The notes beneath the pieces were generated by a model that was given only the letters and a program-made list of their open reading frames with translations, had not been told where the DNA came from and did no database searches. From Candidatus Woesearchaeota archaeon (GTDB lineage Archaea > Nanobdellota > Nanobdellia > Woesearchaeales > GW2011-AR15): a stretch of DNA of 40,076 nt. The position numbers were made by a program, and so were the translations under genes. The DNA lies in contig JAFGRO010000047.1 of NCBI GenBank assembly GCA_016935095.1, forward strand, positions 1 through 40,076, given 5' to 3'. This document shows positions 1 through 7,649 of the stretch, one piece after another; the stretch's first letter is position 1; every line of letters begins with the position of its first letter.

Positions 1-2
1 CG

Positions 3-105
3 CCGCTGAGTGAGATACGTCAACTTTGAAAAAGTTGACGAGGAACGAAGCGGAAGGGGATTATAAGGGGTGTCCCCTTATTTCATTGATGACCGAAGTT
101 GGTCA
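3..105 (+). other. Three consecutive hairpins at the left edge
   Basis: Three stems follow one another. First, CGTCAACTT (18-26) pairs with AAGTTGACG (32-40) and is enclosed by CCGCT (3-7) with AGCGG (49-53). Second, ATAAGGGG (63-70) pairs with CCCCTTAT (74-81). Third, TGACC (90-94) pairs with GGTCA (101-105). The stretch is richer in G and C than the usual spacers here, so it probably works as RNA. One possibility is the guide-RNA scaffold found at the 3' end of IS200/IS605-type tnpB genes, but no tnpB is visible because the window starts here. Strand is assumed. Confidence 0.35.
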
Positions 106-232
106 AGAAGCTAAATTGAAAATTTATGGAAGACCTCTTAGTGAAAGATTGCCTGAACCGACATGGGGACTAGAATCAATGCCTAGGATGATTGAAATAG
201 ATTTATCTAATGTTTATCCTATAATAAGCTAA
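26..232 (+). CDS. Doubtful short ORF, possible tail of a gene beyond the edge
   Basis: A 68-codon frame opens with TTG inside the first hairpin and ends at TAA 230-232. The same frame has a TGA at 11-13, so it cannot simply be the tail of an intact longer gene unless there is a frameshift or degradation. Its second half, from about MTEVGQEAKL onward, has codon composition like the real genes nearby, whereas the first third is dominated by hairpin sequence. I recognise no domain. It may be a decayed transposase tail overlapping structured RNA, or not coding at all. Confidence 0.2.
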   Translation: MKKLTRNEAEGDYKGCPLISLMTEVGQEAKLKIYGRPLSERLPEPTWGLESMPRMIEIDLSNVYPIIS

Positions 233-262
233 TTTTTTTCTTTTTTCCCTTCTATTTCTTAG

Positions 263-583
263 CTATTTATTTAACTTAAAAAAATACTTTTTCAGATTGA
301 TTTTATTATTTTCTATTTCAATTCCTTCTTTTTTTAACAGGCTGATTTTTTCTTCTATTATCCGTCCTGATTTTTTCCCTTTAAATCCCCCTATTTCTCC
401 ATTTGAAGAAACAACACGATGACAGGCTACTCTTGGCCAATAAGGGTTTTTCCTTAATGCCTGGCCTACTGCCCGGTATGCTTTTATATTTAGGGCTTTA
501 GCTATTTCCTTATAAGTGGAGATTTTTCCTTTTGGTATTTTTGATGTTAAAGAATAGACTCTGTTTTCAAATTCAGTCGGCAT
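263..583 (-). CDS. ogt: Methylated-DNA--cysteine methyltransferase-like protein (MGMT/ATL)
   Basis: A 106-residue protein matching only the C-terminal DNA-binding domain of O6-alkylguanine-DNA alkyltransferases. Visible hallmarks are the helix-turn-helix segment with RAVGQALRKNP (37-47) and the active-site region VACHRVV (52-58) with Cys54. The usual Pro before the acceptor Cys (PCHR) is Ala here. The Cys is kept, so this is more likely an active repair enzyme than an alkyltransferase-like protein, in which the Cys is replaced. The N-terminal domain of full-length Ogt is absent, which is common in small bacterial and archaeal forms. It would remove alkyl groups from guanine in the cytoplasm. 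It stands alone, divergent from mtnP. Confidence 0.85.
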   Translation of the reverse strand: MPTEFENRVYSLTSKIPKGKISTYKEIAKALNIKAYRAVGQALRKNPYWPRVACHRVVSSNGEIGGFKGKKSGRIIEEKISLLKKEGIEIENNKINLKKYFFKLNK

Positions 584-665
584 ATTGTCTTAAATTATTG
601 AAAAATATAAAAAATTATTCTTTGAAAAAAAGAACAGAATAAAAAAAAGTCTGATTTTTAATTAT

Positions 666-808
666 TTTTAGGCTTGGGGAATTCTAATTATTGCTCTGGA
701 TGTTAAACTCGATGTTCCCCAAGCGCCCCTTATGATTTAATAATCAAAGGGAGCCATTGAGGGACGTTAAAAATCACATCAAGGGCAACGTGTGTTCTCT
801 CTTAATAA
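666..808 (+). repeat. Structured repeat, copy 1
   Basis: First full copy of a repeat also found at 14722-14865 (minus) and 39945-40076 (plus), with a partial copy at 10383-10440. Three stems can be drawn: CTTGGGGAA (673-681) with TTCCCCAAG (715-723); CCCTT with AAGGG around 727-750; and ATTGAGGGA with TCTCTTAAT near 757-806, the last using two G-U pairs. Positions 699-731 are identical over 33 nt to 39978-40010. It fills most of the 379-nt spacer between ogt and mtnP. No ORF lies in it. Orientation is that of the conserved stems and is taken as the RNA strand because G-U pairs are tolerated. Confidence 0.8.
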
Positions 809-925
809 CTAAAAAATAAAAGTAAAATAAAATTAATTTAAAAATCAAAAAATCAAGTTTTGGAAATATTTATATATTACTTAATCCCAAAAAGAGCTGG
901 GTGATTTGCAGATAGAGGAAGATAT

Positions 926-959
926 TTAAATTCTTATAGATTTTAAAATAAAGGGTGGT
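926..959 (+). promoter_or_regulatory. Likely mtnP promoter and ribosome binding site
   Basis: An A/T-rich box (ATATTTAAAT, about 929-938) lies some 25-30 nt before the mtnP ATG, and GGGTGG (954-959) stands four bases upstream of that ATG. A second TATA-like stretch (TATTTATATATTA, about 866-878) lies further up and could give a longer leader. Which box is used cannot be decided from sequence. Confidence 0.45.
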
Positions 960-962
960 TTT

Positions 963-1757
963 ATGGTGAAAATAGGAATTATCGGCGGTTCTGGATTAGA
1001 GAATCCTGAAATCCTGAAAAATGCACAGGAAAAAGATGTTGACACGGAATTCGGCAGGCCGGCATCTCATTTGGTTATCGGAAAAATTGAAGGAATTGAT
1101 GTTGTCATTGTATCCAGGCATGGAAGAAAACATGAGATTATGCCTACAAATGTGCCGAACAGGGCAAATATACAGGCTTTGAAAAATGAAGGCTGCACTC
1201 ATATCATTGCAACTACAGCCTGCGGCTCCCTGAAAAAGGAAATAAAACCGGGTGATTTTGTTTTTATTGACCAGTTCATAGACAGGACCACTAAAAGGAT
1301 TTCTACGTTCTGGGAAAAAGATAAAGTTTGCCATATACCGATGGCAGAGCCTTTTTGCAGGTATATGAGAAAACTGCTTAAGGAATCTGCTGAAAAGCTT
1401 AATCTCAGCTTTCATGAAAAAGGTACTGTGGTTACAATTGAAGGTCCAAGATTTTCTACAAGAGCAGAATCAAGGTTATGGCAGCAGTGGAATGCAGACG
1501 TAATTAATATGTCAACTGTGCCTGAAGTTGTGCTTGCAAGGGAAGCCGGGCTGTGCTATGCATCAATTGCAATGGCCACTGACTATGACTGTTTTGAAGA
1601 AGGCCGTGAAGTGAATGTAGCGGAAGTTGTAACGACATTTAAAAACAATGTCGGTAAAGTGATAAAATTACTGCTTGCAGTTATACCAATAATCGAGATG
1701 AATGAAAAGTGCAAGTGCAGGCATGATTATAAATACTCATTCCAGAGCAGGGAATAG
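963..1757 (+). CDS. mtnP: S-methyl-5'-thioadenosine phosphorylase
   Basis: A 264-residue member of the PNP/MTAP family, cleaving methylthioadenosine with phosphate to adenine and methylthioribose-1-phosphate. Seen: the phosphate-binding start GIIGGSG (5-11), SRHG (51-54), TTACGSL (84-90), [11 protein letters not shown] (160-170), [15 protein letters not shown] (182-196) and ATDYDC (205-210). The two Asp residues in ATDYDC are typical of enzymes taking 6-aminopurines (MTAP), whereas guanosine/inosine PNPs have Asn there, so MTAP is preferred. The product is the substrate of MtnA, encoded at 17489-18559, making a split methionine-salvage pair. The C-terminal CKCRHDYKY stretch is an unusual Cys/His-bearing tail. 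The gene ends 16 nt from a convergent DUF357 gene. Confidence 0.92.
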   Translation: MVKIGIIGGSGLENPEILKNAQEKDVDTEFGRPASHLVIGKIEGIDVVIVSRHGRKHEIMPTNVPNRANIQALKNEGCTHIIATTACGSLKKEIKPGDFVFIDQFIDRTTKRISTFWEKDKVCHIPMAEPFCRYMRKLLKESAEKLNLSFHEKGTVVTIEGPRFSTRAESRLWQQWNADVINMSTVPEVVLAREAGLCYASIAMATDYDCFEEGREVNVAEVVTTFKNNVGKVIKLLLAVIPIIEMNEKCKCRHDYKYSFQSRE

Positions 1758-1773
1758 ATTAGTTAGATATTAT

Positions 1774-2064
1774 CTATTCATCATCTACAGTAAACAATTT
1801 GCTGTCCTTAACCTTAAATACACCTATTCTTGCGCCTGCATCAAGCCATGCATGCGCATAATTCACAGCAGCAAAAGAATTAACCCAGTCTCCTTTATTG
1901 AAAAAATGCTTTGCATCTGAGAAATAGCGTTCAGCCATATCCAGAAAATCATCTGCTATATCTTTCCTTTTTTTGTCTTTATCAGATTTCCTGACAATAT
2001 CAATTGCTTTTCCTGTAATGTCAAAGTACTTTTCCAGTTTTTCTTTTGTGATTGTATTTTGCAT
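1774..2064 (-). CDS. DUF357 family protein
   Basis: A 96-residue, all-helical, acidic protein matching the archaeal DUF357 family. The hallmark is the C-terminal half with AERYFSDAKHFF, a Gly-Asp turn, then AAVNYAHAWLDAGARIG, a highly conserved helical stretch in that family. The function of the family is unknown. It is convergent with mtnP and divergent from the HPP-like gene, so it is probably monocistronic. The ATG follows an AT-rich stretch (2065-2100) that could hold its promoter. Confidence 0.85.
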   Translation of the reverse strand: MQNTITKEKLEKYFDITGKAIDIVRKSDKDKKRKDIADDFLDMAERYFSDAKHFFNKGDWVNSFAAVNYAHAWLDAGARIGVFKVKDSKLFTVDDE

Positions 2065-2200
2065 ATAAATTCAATAAATAATTATTATTAATAAATCTTT
2101 TTATTATCCCAGTATACATTTTACACTACTAAGCTACAAAAAACACAAAATTTAAATACTTGCACAGATTATATAATCTTAAGGGATAGGTGAAAGAATC

Positions 2201-2713
2201 TTGAAAAAGCTAAATAAACTGAAGCAATACAGCCTGCTTTTCTTTATTGTAGGCTTGATGCTGATAACAGCTTTTGTGATTTTATCAGCGCTTTTTAATA
2301 TAACTGACTATGGAATATCTGCTGCAACAATTGCAGCATCATTATTTGTTATTTTTTCAGGCTCAAAGTCCTCAATCAGTAAAAACCTCTTTGGATCGTA
2401 TATTATTGCAGGTATATGCGCATTTACAGCCATCTACTCAAAGTTTCCGTTAAATATAGAATGCAGCCTGGCTGTATTGCTGACAATAGTAACCATGCTT
2501 CTTATAAATATCAAACACACGCCTGCTATAGGGTTATCTATCTCTTTTGTATTGAATCAATTAAATCCATTGACAATCTTGCTAGTGCTGTTAGGAATAT
2601 TCCTGTTGTTCTTTATTGCACAGAGCTTTAAGAAAATAATCAGTAATCCTAATGCTTATCTGGTAAAAAAGGATAAAATTGAATTTAATTTTAAGCAGAA
2701 AAATTCAATTTAA
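2201..2713 (+). CDS. HPP-like integral membrane protein
   Basis: A 170-residue protein with about five hydrophobic segments (near residues 10-32, 37-52, 63-80, 88-103 and 112-142) and a charged C-terminus. The order of features resembles HPP-family membrane proteins: a GISAATIAASLFVIF segment followed by SKNLFGSYIIAG, then KHTPAIGLSISFVLNQ, which corresponds to the family's His-Pro-Pro-Ala-Gly region in degenerate form (HTPA). Bacterial HPP proteins have been linked to nitrite transport, but nothing here shows a substrate. The TTG start is chosen because AGGTGA (2188-2193) precedes it at good spacing and no ATG is available. Confidence 0.6.
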   Translation: MKKLNKLKQYSLLFFIVGLMLITAFVILSALFNITDYGISAATIAASLFVIFSGSKSSISKNLFGSYIIAGICAFTAIYSKFPLNIECSLAVLLTIVTMLLINIKHTPAIGLSISFVLNQLNPLTILLVLLGIFLLFFIAQSFKKIISNPNAYLVKKDKIEFNFKQKNSI

Positions 2714-2775
2714 AGGCACTTTTCAGGTAAATTTGTGAAAAAATATTTATACTATAATTCTTTTAAATGTAAAAA

Positions 2776-3672
2776 ATGGGGGATAATCATAATATCGGAG
2801 GGCAGGCTGTAATTGAAGGTGTTTTGATTAAATCTCCCAAAAAAATAGTAATTGCTGTCAGAAAACCAGATAATAAAATTGTACTGAAAAAAGAAAAATC
2901 AAATGAAGATAATTCTGTCTTTTTCAGGATTCCTTTTATAAGGGGAATATTTAAACTGATTTTTATGGTCAAAATAGGCATAGATGCCATAACATGGTCA
3001 GGTAACCAGGTTTATGAGGAACAGAAGGAACTTACAAAAAAGGAGATTTTTTTGATAGTAGTCAGTTCCTTGTTTTTATCGCTGGTGTTTTTTACATTTC
3101 TGCCTTATTTACTAACAAGCCTGAAAATAGGGGAAACCACCTCCCCATTATTGTTTAATATGGTTGACGGCATTCTCAAGATAATAATTTTTATAATATA
3201 CATTTTAACTATCTCCTTAATGCCGGATGTGAAGCGGCTGTTTGAGTATCATGGAGCTGAACATAAAACTGTAAACTGTTATGAGTCTGGTAAAAAATTA
3301 ACAGTGAAAAATATTAAAAAATTCTCCAGGATCCATACAAGATGCGGCACGCATTTTTTAATGAGTTTGTTTATAATCAGTGTTTTGGTTTTTTCTGTTC
3401 TTCCGAACATAGTAATGTACTTATTTCCGGGATTTTTGGGCTTAAATCTTTTCCTGCAGAAGATTATCCTTTTTGTCTTGAGAATTCTTTTTATACCTAT
3501 AGTTGCGGCTGTGTCATATGAATCCTTGAAATTTAATGCAAAACATTATGATAATATTTTAATAAAGTTCCTGAGCCAGCCGGGGTTATTGTTGCAGAGG
3601 CTCACTACTAAAGAACCTGATAATAAGCAGATAGAAGTGGCAATCAAAGCTTTAGATGAAGTTGTTGCTTAA
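2776..3672 (+). CDS. DUF1385 family membrane protein (YqhQ-like)
   Basis: A 298-residue protein with the DUF1385 signatures: N-terminal GGQAVIEGVLIKSP (8-21), the central FEYHGAEHKTVNCYESG, a conserved RIHTRCGTHFL stretch, and hydrophobic segments at about 90-115, 125-150, 190-215 and 225-245. The family occurs widely in Firmicutes (YqhQ) and other bacteria; its biochemical role is not established. The conserved His/Glu/Cys residues between membrane segments suggest a metal- or catalysis-related site (inference). A TATA-like box (AATATTTATACT, about 2740-2751) about 27 nt upstream suggests a nearly leaderless transcript. It overlaps the following convergent gene by 4 nt at the stops. Confidence 0.85.
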   Translation: MGDNHNIGGQAVIEGVLIKSPKKIVIAVRKPDNKIVLKKEKSNEDNSVFFRIPFIRGIFKLIFMVKIGIDAITWSGNQVYEEQKELTKKEIFLIVVSSLFLSLVFFTFLPYLLTSLKIGETTSPLLFNMVDGILKIIIFIIYILTISLMPDVKRLFEYHGAEHKTVNCYESGKKLTVKNIKKFSRIHTRCGTHFLMSLFIISVLVFSVLPNIVMYLFPGFLGLNLFLQKIILFVLRILFIPIVAAVSYESLKFNAKHYDNILIKFLSQPGLLLQRLTTKEPDNKQIEVAIKALDEVVA

Positions 3673-4040
3673 CTATCCCTTATGTGTTTTATTACTAATC
3701 TTTTAAATTCATCTATTGAAACAAAACTTTCAGGGTCCCAGTCGTCTATTTTTGCTTTTAGTTTTTCAAATTCATCAATATTGGCGCTATTTTTAAAAGC
3801 ATCTATTATCTTTAAAAATAAATCAAAATTAATTTTAAATTCATTATTTAAGTTTTCAATCTCTTTTTTTAATAAATTAATCTCATCTGAAAAAAATCCT
3901 GTTTTATTGTTCCAGTTTAACATAGCTGAATCCATGCTTTTCTCAAGATTAGAAAAGTTATTTTCAAGGTTAATAAGGCGTTTATAAGAATCTTTTATAA
4001 GCGAAGAAGATTCATTAGCTGGATTTTTTAGTTCATGCAT
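3669..4040 (-). CDS. Small coiled-coil protein of unknown function
   Basis: A 123-residue protein with no recognised domain. Heptad-like hydrophobic spacing runs from about residue 15 to 85 (for example INLLKKEIENLNNEF), so it is probably a helical coiled coil. There is no signal peptide or membrane segment. It is transcribed divergently from the large coiled-coil protein at 4149 and the two may share the 108-nt spacer as a promoter region; whether they act together is unknown. The 3' end overlaps the DUF1385 gene stop by 4 nt. Confidence 0.7.
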   Translation of the reverse strand: MHELKNPANESSSLIKDSYKRLINLENNFSNLEKSMDSAMLNWNNKTGFFSDEINLLKKEIENLNNEFKINFDLFLKIIDAFKNSANIDEFEKLKAKIDDWDPESFVSIDEFKRLVIKHIRDS

Positions 4041-4148
4041 TGAATATTATTTAAAAAAGAATTTATTTATATTTTTTTTGAAGAAAGATTTACTATTTTA
4101 CAAATACAACAAAATTTAATAAATGAAACACTATCTTTATTATTGGAT

Positions 4149-6323
4149 ATGGCTGAAAAAAATAAATCTAAGACTCTTGAAGATTTGCCGGAGCCGCCAA
4201 AGTTTGATTTAAAAGATCTTCCTGAGCCTCCGAAAATTGAACAGGAGAAGAATAAAAAAGGATTTTTTGGTAAGATTTTTTCAAAAAAAGAAACACCAGA
4301 TAATCCTGATGATCTTCCTGCTCCTAAGAAAAAGAAAGAAAAGCAAATCTCTGAATCAGAACTGGTTGAAGAAGAACATGAACCAAAATTTGAAATACCT
4401 CCTCCTCCTGAACTGGAAGAGCCTCCGAGGATTGTTCCTTTGGAACAGGAACCACAATCTAAAAAACCAGAACTGGGTGATATCCCTCCTGCTCCTGAAA
4501 TAATTTCCAATATGGCGCCAATTTCCAGTAAAAAAATTTCTGGGGAGCTTAATCTTAAAAAACAGGCTAAGAAAAAGCCTGAGCCTAAGCCTGAATCTCT
4601 TCCTGATCTTCCTGAATTGACTCCTCTAAATTTTCCTGAAGAAAAAGAGCTGCCTTTAGCCCCGGATGCTGAAAAAAAGCAAAAAAAGCCAGGATTTTTT
4701 TCAAACTTGTTTAAAAAGAAGGCTAAGAAAAGGCCAGGAAAAAATATTGTTTTGCCGCCACCGCCGGACTTGCCTAAAAAACCTGATTTATCTATAGAAA
4801 AAGAGTCAGTAGAAACAAAACCTAAAATAGAAGACATGCCTCCTTTTGAGGATATTTCTTCATTGCCTGATGAGATTAAGCCTCTGGAAACAAAAGAAGG
4901 ATGGGAAGAAGAAAAAGGGGATATTGAAGAAACAGAAAAAGAGCTCCATGAAGAAGGCCTGATTAAATCAGATTTTAAGTTAAAAGAACTTCCTTTAAAA
5001 GAAAAACCAGCTGAACCAACACCCCTGACAAAGGTTAAGGGAGTAGGCAGGAAAACTGCAGAAGAATTAAAGAAAAAACTAAAAGTCAAATCAGCAGAAG
5101 AGCTTGCAGAGCATACACATACCCATATTGCCAAAAAAACAAAGCTTACAAAAAAGCAGGCCAAGAAGATAATTACTCATGCTAAAAAGATTGCAAAAAA
5201 GAAAAAAGCAATAAAGCCAGGTAAATTAAAGTCAGGCAAATCAAAAAACATTTTAGATTTGATTTCTGAGATTGAAAAAGAGAAGGAGCAGATTGATAAA
5301 TTAAAGAAAGAAGATGTTAAAAACCTTCCGGATATGCGCGGCTACGGAGATATTCTTCAGCTGATGGAAAAACTTGAAAAAAAGAAACTGGAGCTTCTTG
5401 ATTATGAGAAACAATTAAGGAGCAAAGAAATAAAACTTGACACTGCTGACAAGACTTATAAGCGGGATGCTAATTATTTAGATAATTTAAAAAGAAGACT
5501 TGACCACGATATCAGGGAGCGTACAAATTATTTAATTGAGCTGGAAAAAGATTTCTTTGAAAAAGGCCAGAATATAGCTAAAAAACAATCTAAGACTGAA
5601 CTGAAAGCACAGGAATTAGATGAAAGGGAAGCTCTTGTAAAAGAAAAAGAAGCTATTGTCAGGAAAAAGTTGCATGAGCTGGAAGACAGGGAGATTACAT
5701 ATTCTGCCAGGGAGAAAAAACTGAATAAGCTGATGAAACAGCTTGACAGGCAGGAAGAGCTATTAAAACAAAAAGAGACAGACCTGGAAAAATCCGAACA
5801 AAGCTACTTGAAAAGGATGGACACTTTAAAAGAGCATGAAAAAGAGACAAACAGGCTTCTTGATAAAAGAGAAAAAGAAATTGACACAAAAGCCCAGGAA
5901 TTAAGAAAATTAACAAGAAAAGTTGAAAAACGGGAAAAGGTCATTGATATTGAAGACCGTGCTTTAGATTATGCTGAAACCGAAGTTGAAAAAGAACGAT
6001 CTAAATTAGAGGATGATGAATTCAGGCAGTACCTGCATGAGAAGCTTGGATTAATGAAAGAGACAGGCATTGGCATTGGTGATATTGAAAAAACCCAGAA
6101 CATCAGAGTTCCGGATTTAACGGACAGGCAGGAAACAATCCAGGACCTGATTAAAAAATGCAGGGACCTTATTAATTTAAAAAGAACACATGAAGCAAAG
6201 ATTTTCTACAACCAGATAAGAGGAAAATATTACCAGCTGAGATTTGCATCAGACAGTGAGAAAGAAACATTGCATAACACTATCAGGCAATTGTATGATG
6301 AAATAAACCTGTCTGAGCTGTAA
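4149..6323 (+). CDS. Pro-rich, helix-hairpin-helix and coiled-coil protein
   Basis: A 724-residue protein of three parts. Residues 1-280 are low-complexity, rich in Pro, Glu and Lys, with short repeats such as DLPEPPK and two basic-aromatic motifs, KKGFFGKIFSKK and KPGFFSNLFKKK, that could form amphipathic membrane-binding helices. Residues about 290-350 hold a helix-hairpin-helix pair (TKVKGVGRKTAEELKKKL and a second Lys-rich helix), a fold that often binds DNA. Residues about 360-640 are a long charged coiled coil. The last 70 residues form a compact helical domain ending in DEINLSEL. No enzyme motif is seen. A role as a scaffold joining DNA to another structure is a guess. ATG 4149 is preferred over the TTG two codons upstream. 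Confidence 0.8.
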   Translation: MAEKNKSKTLEDLPEPPKFDLKDLPEPPKIEQEKNKKGFFGKIFSKKETPDNPDDLPAPKKKKEKQISESELVEEEHEPKFEIPPPPELEEPPRIVPLEQEPQSKKPELGDIPPAPEIISNMAPISSKKISGELNLKKQAKKKPEPKPESLPDLPELTPLNFPEEKELPLAPDAEKKQKKPGFFSNLFKKKAKKRPGKNIVLPPPPDLPKKPDLSIEKESVETKPKIEDMPPFEDISSLPDEIKPLETKEGWEEEKGDIEETEKELHEEGLIKSDFKLKELPLKEKPAEPTPLTKVKGVGRKTAEELKKKLKVKSAEELAEHTHTHIAKKTKLTKKQAKKIITHAKKIAKKKKAIKPGKLKSGKSKNILDLISEIEKEKEQIDKLKKEDVKNLPDMRGYGDILQLMEKLEKKKLELLDYEKQLRSKEIKLDTADKTYKRDANYLDNLKRRLDHDIRERTNYLIELEKDFFEKGQNIAKKQSKTELKAQELDEREALVKEKEAIVRKKLHELEDREITYSAREKKLNKLMKQLDRQEELLKQKETDLEKSEQSYLKRMDTLKEHEKETNRLLDKREKEIDTKAQELRKLTRKVEKREKVIDIEDRALDYAETEVEKERSKLEDDEFRQYLHEKLGLMKETGIGIGDIEKTQNIRVPDLTDRQETIQDLIKKCRDLINLKRTHEAKIFYNQIRGKYYQLRFASDSEKETLHNTIRQLYDEINLSEL

Positions 6324-6373
6324 AACCTTTTTTGGCATTAATTTTATTAATTCTTTTTTTATCCTTTAGTAAC

Positions 6374-7090
6374 ATGGAAATACTGCCTAACATACATATA
6401 AATGACCTTGGCCTTTATTTAAAAAACCAAAAAGCATTGGTTATAGGAGATGTCCATATTGGCTATGAAGAAGCACTTAATAAGCAGGGCCTGTTAATTC
6501 CGAGGTTCCAGTTTAAAGAAGTTATCAAAAGACTGGAAAAAATACTTGAAAAAACAAAACCTGAGTTAATTATAATTAACGGAGACCTTAAACATGAATT
6601 TGGCGTAATTTCCGAAACAGAATGGAGATATACTTTAAGACTGATTGATTTTTTAGTCGGATACGGCAAAGTAATTTTAATTAAGGGCAACCATGATAAA
6701 ATCATTGGGCCTATTGCAGATAAAAAGAATATTATAATAAAAAATTATTATTTTAATGATAAAATTTATATCTGTCACGGGCATGAAATCCCTAAAAATA
6801 AGGATTTTGACAAAGCAAAAAAAATTATAATTGGCCATGAACATCCTGCTGTTAGTCTTAAAGATCATGGCAGAGTTGAGAAATACAAATGCTTTCTAAA
6901 AGGTAAACATAAAGATAAAAAATTGATTGTAATGCCTTCTTTTAACCTGGTTACAGAAGGAAAAGACATCTTAACTGAAAGATTATTAAGCCCTTTTTTA
7001 AAGGAAATAAGTGATTTTGAAGTGTTTGTTGCTGAAAAGAAGATAATGTATTTTGGAAAAATCATGGATTTACTTATACAAAACCTTTAA
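6374..7090 (+). CDS. Archaeal metallophosphoesterase (calcineurin-like)
   Basis: A 238-residue protein with the full calcineurin-like metal-binding set: GDVHIG (25-30), NGDLKHE (69-75), GNHDK (105-109), CHGHE (134-138) and GHEHPA (154-159). This matches the archaeal family of predicted phosphoesterases related to Mre11/SbcD and to bacterial PdeM; the substrate is unknown. The ATG at 6374 (MEILPNIHIND) is preferred over an upstream in-frame TTG because that extension is a hydrophobic run not expected in this cytosolic family. It lies 50 nt after the coiled-coil gene and its 3' end overlaps the convergent HTH-CBS gene by 21 nt. Confidence 0.88.
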   Translation: MEILPNIHINDLGLYLKNQKALVIGDVHIGYEEALNKQGLLIPRFQFKEVIKRLEKILEKTKPELIIINGDLKHEFGVISETEWRYTLRLIDFLVGYGKVILIKGNHDKIIGPIADKKNIIIKNYYFNDKIYICHGHEIPKNKDFDKAKKIIIGHEHPAVSLKDHGRVEKYKCFLKGKHKDKKLIVMPSFNLVTEGKDILTERLLSPFLKEISDFEVFVAEKKIMYFGKIMDLLIQNL

Positions 7091-7612
7091 CAAATCAGCC
7101 TTTGTAATTATTCCTTTTAAGTTTTCTTTTTCTTTTACTAAAACCAATGGAAACTGCTTTAACAGGCTGGCAATTATTGTCTTGGAAGTGTCTAAAGGCA
7201 CAATAGGCGGAGAGTCTTCCATTATGTTCTTAATTAAATTGTCCTTGCTTTCGTTTAACAGATTGTCAATGATTATTGATTCGCTGACATAACCTACAGC
7301 ATGGTTCCCATCCAGTACAGGCAACTGGGATATGTCAAATTTCTTCATTTTGCTTATTGCTGATTTAATTGAATCATCAGGAGAAACAGATATTATCCTG
7401 GAATTCATAATCTCTTTTGCGGTTAAGTCCTTTTTTGATTCAAGCTGAGTTAATGTTTCAAGGATTTTCTTTGCATTATTATAGCTGGGGTCTATTTTAT
7501 TAGATTCAATTTTTGCTATTAAGGACTGGGAAACATTTGCCCTTATTGCCAGCTCGCTTTGCGTTAAGCCAAGCTTTTTCCTCAGCAATTTAATCTGCTT
7601 TAGTTCCTCCAT
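7070..7612 (-). CDS. HTH-CBS transcriptional regulator
   Basis: A 180-residue protein: an XRE/Cro-type helix-turn-helix at residues about 5-58 (LRKKLGLTQSELAIRANVSQ) followed by two CBS motifs (about 62-115 and 120-178; KEIMNSRIISVSPDDSI starts the first). CBS pairs bind adenosyl ligands such as AMP, ATP or S-adenosylmethionine. The gene is divergent from metK, so control of metK in response to SAM or an adenine nucleotide is an attractive but untested idea. Archaeal proteins with this architecture are predicted regulators. The 3' end overlaps the phosphoesterase gene by 21 nt, which is unusual for convergent genes but leaves both domains complete. Confidence 0.88.
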   Translation of the reverse strand: MEELKQIKLLRKKLGLTQSELAIRANVSQSLIAKIESNKIDPSYNNAKKILETLTQLESKKDLTAKEIMNSRIISVSPDDSIKSAISKMKKFDISQLPVLDGNHAVGYVSESIIIDNLLNESKDNLIKNIMEDSPPIVPLDTSKTIIASLLKQFPLVLVKEKENLKGIITKADLLKVLYK

Positions 7613-7649
7613 GCTGCAGGAATAATTTTAGGTTATTTATATTCTTTAT

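Noticed and set aside
996-1415. A 139-codon frame on the minus strand within mtnP
   Set aside because: It is an antisense shadow of a confidently identified gene, with no recognisable product.
4067-5164. A 365-codon open frame on the minus strand under the large coiled-coil gene
   Set aside because: It is an antisense shadow: a Ser/Phe/Gly-rich low-complexity product caused by the Pro/Glu/Lys-rich codons of the plus-strand gene, with no domain or start signal.
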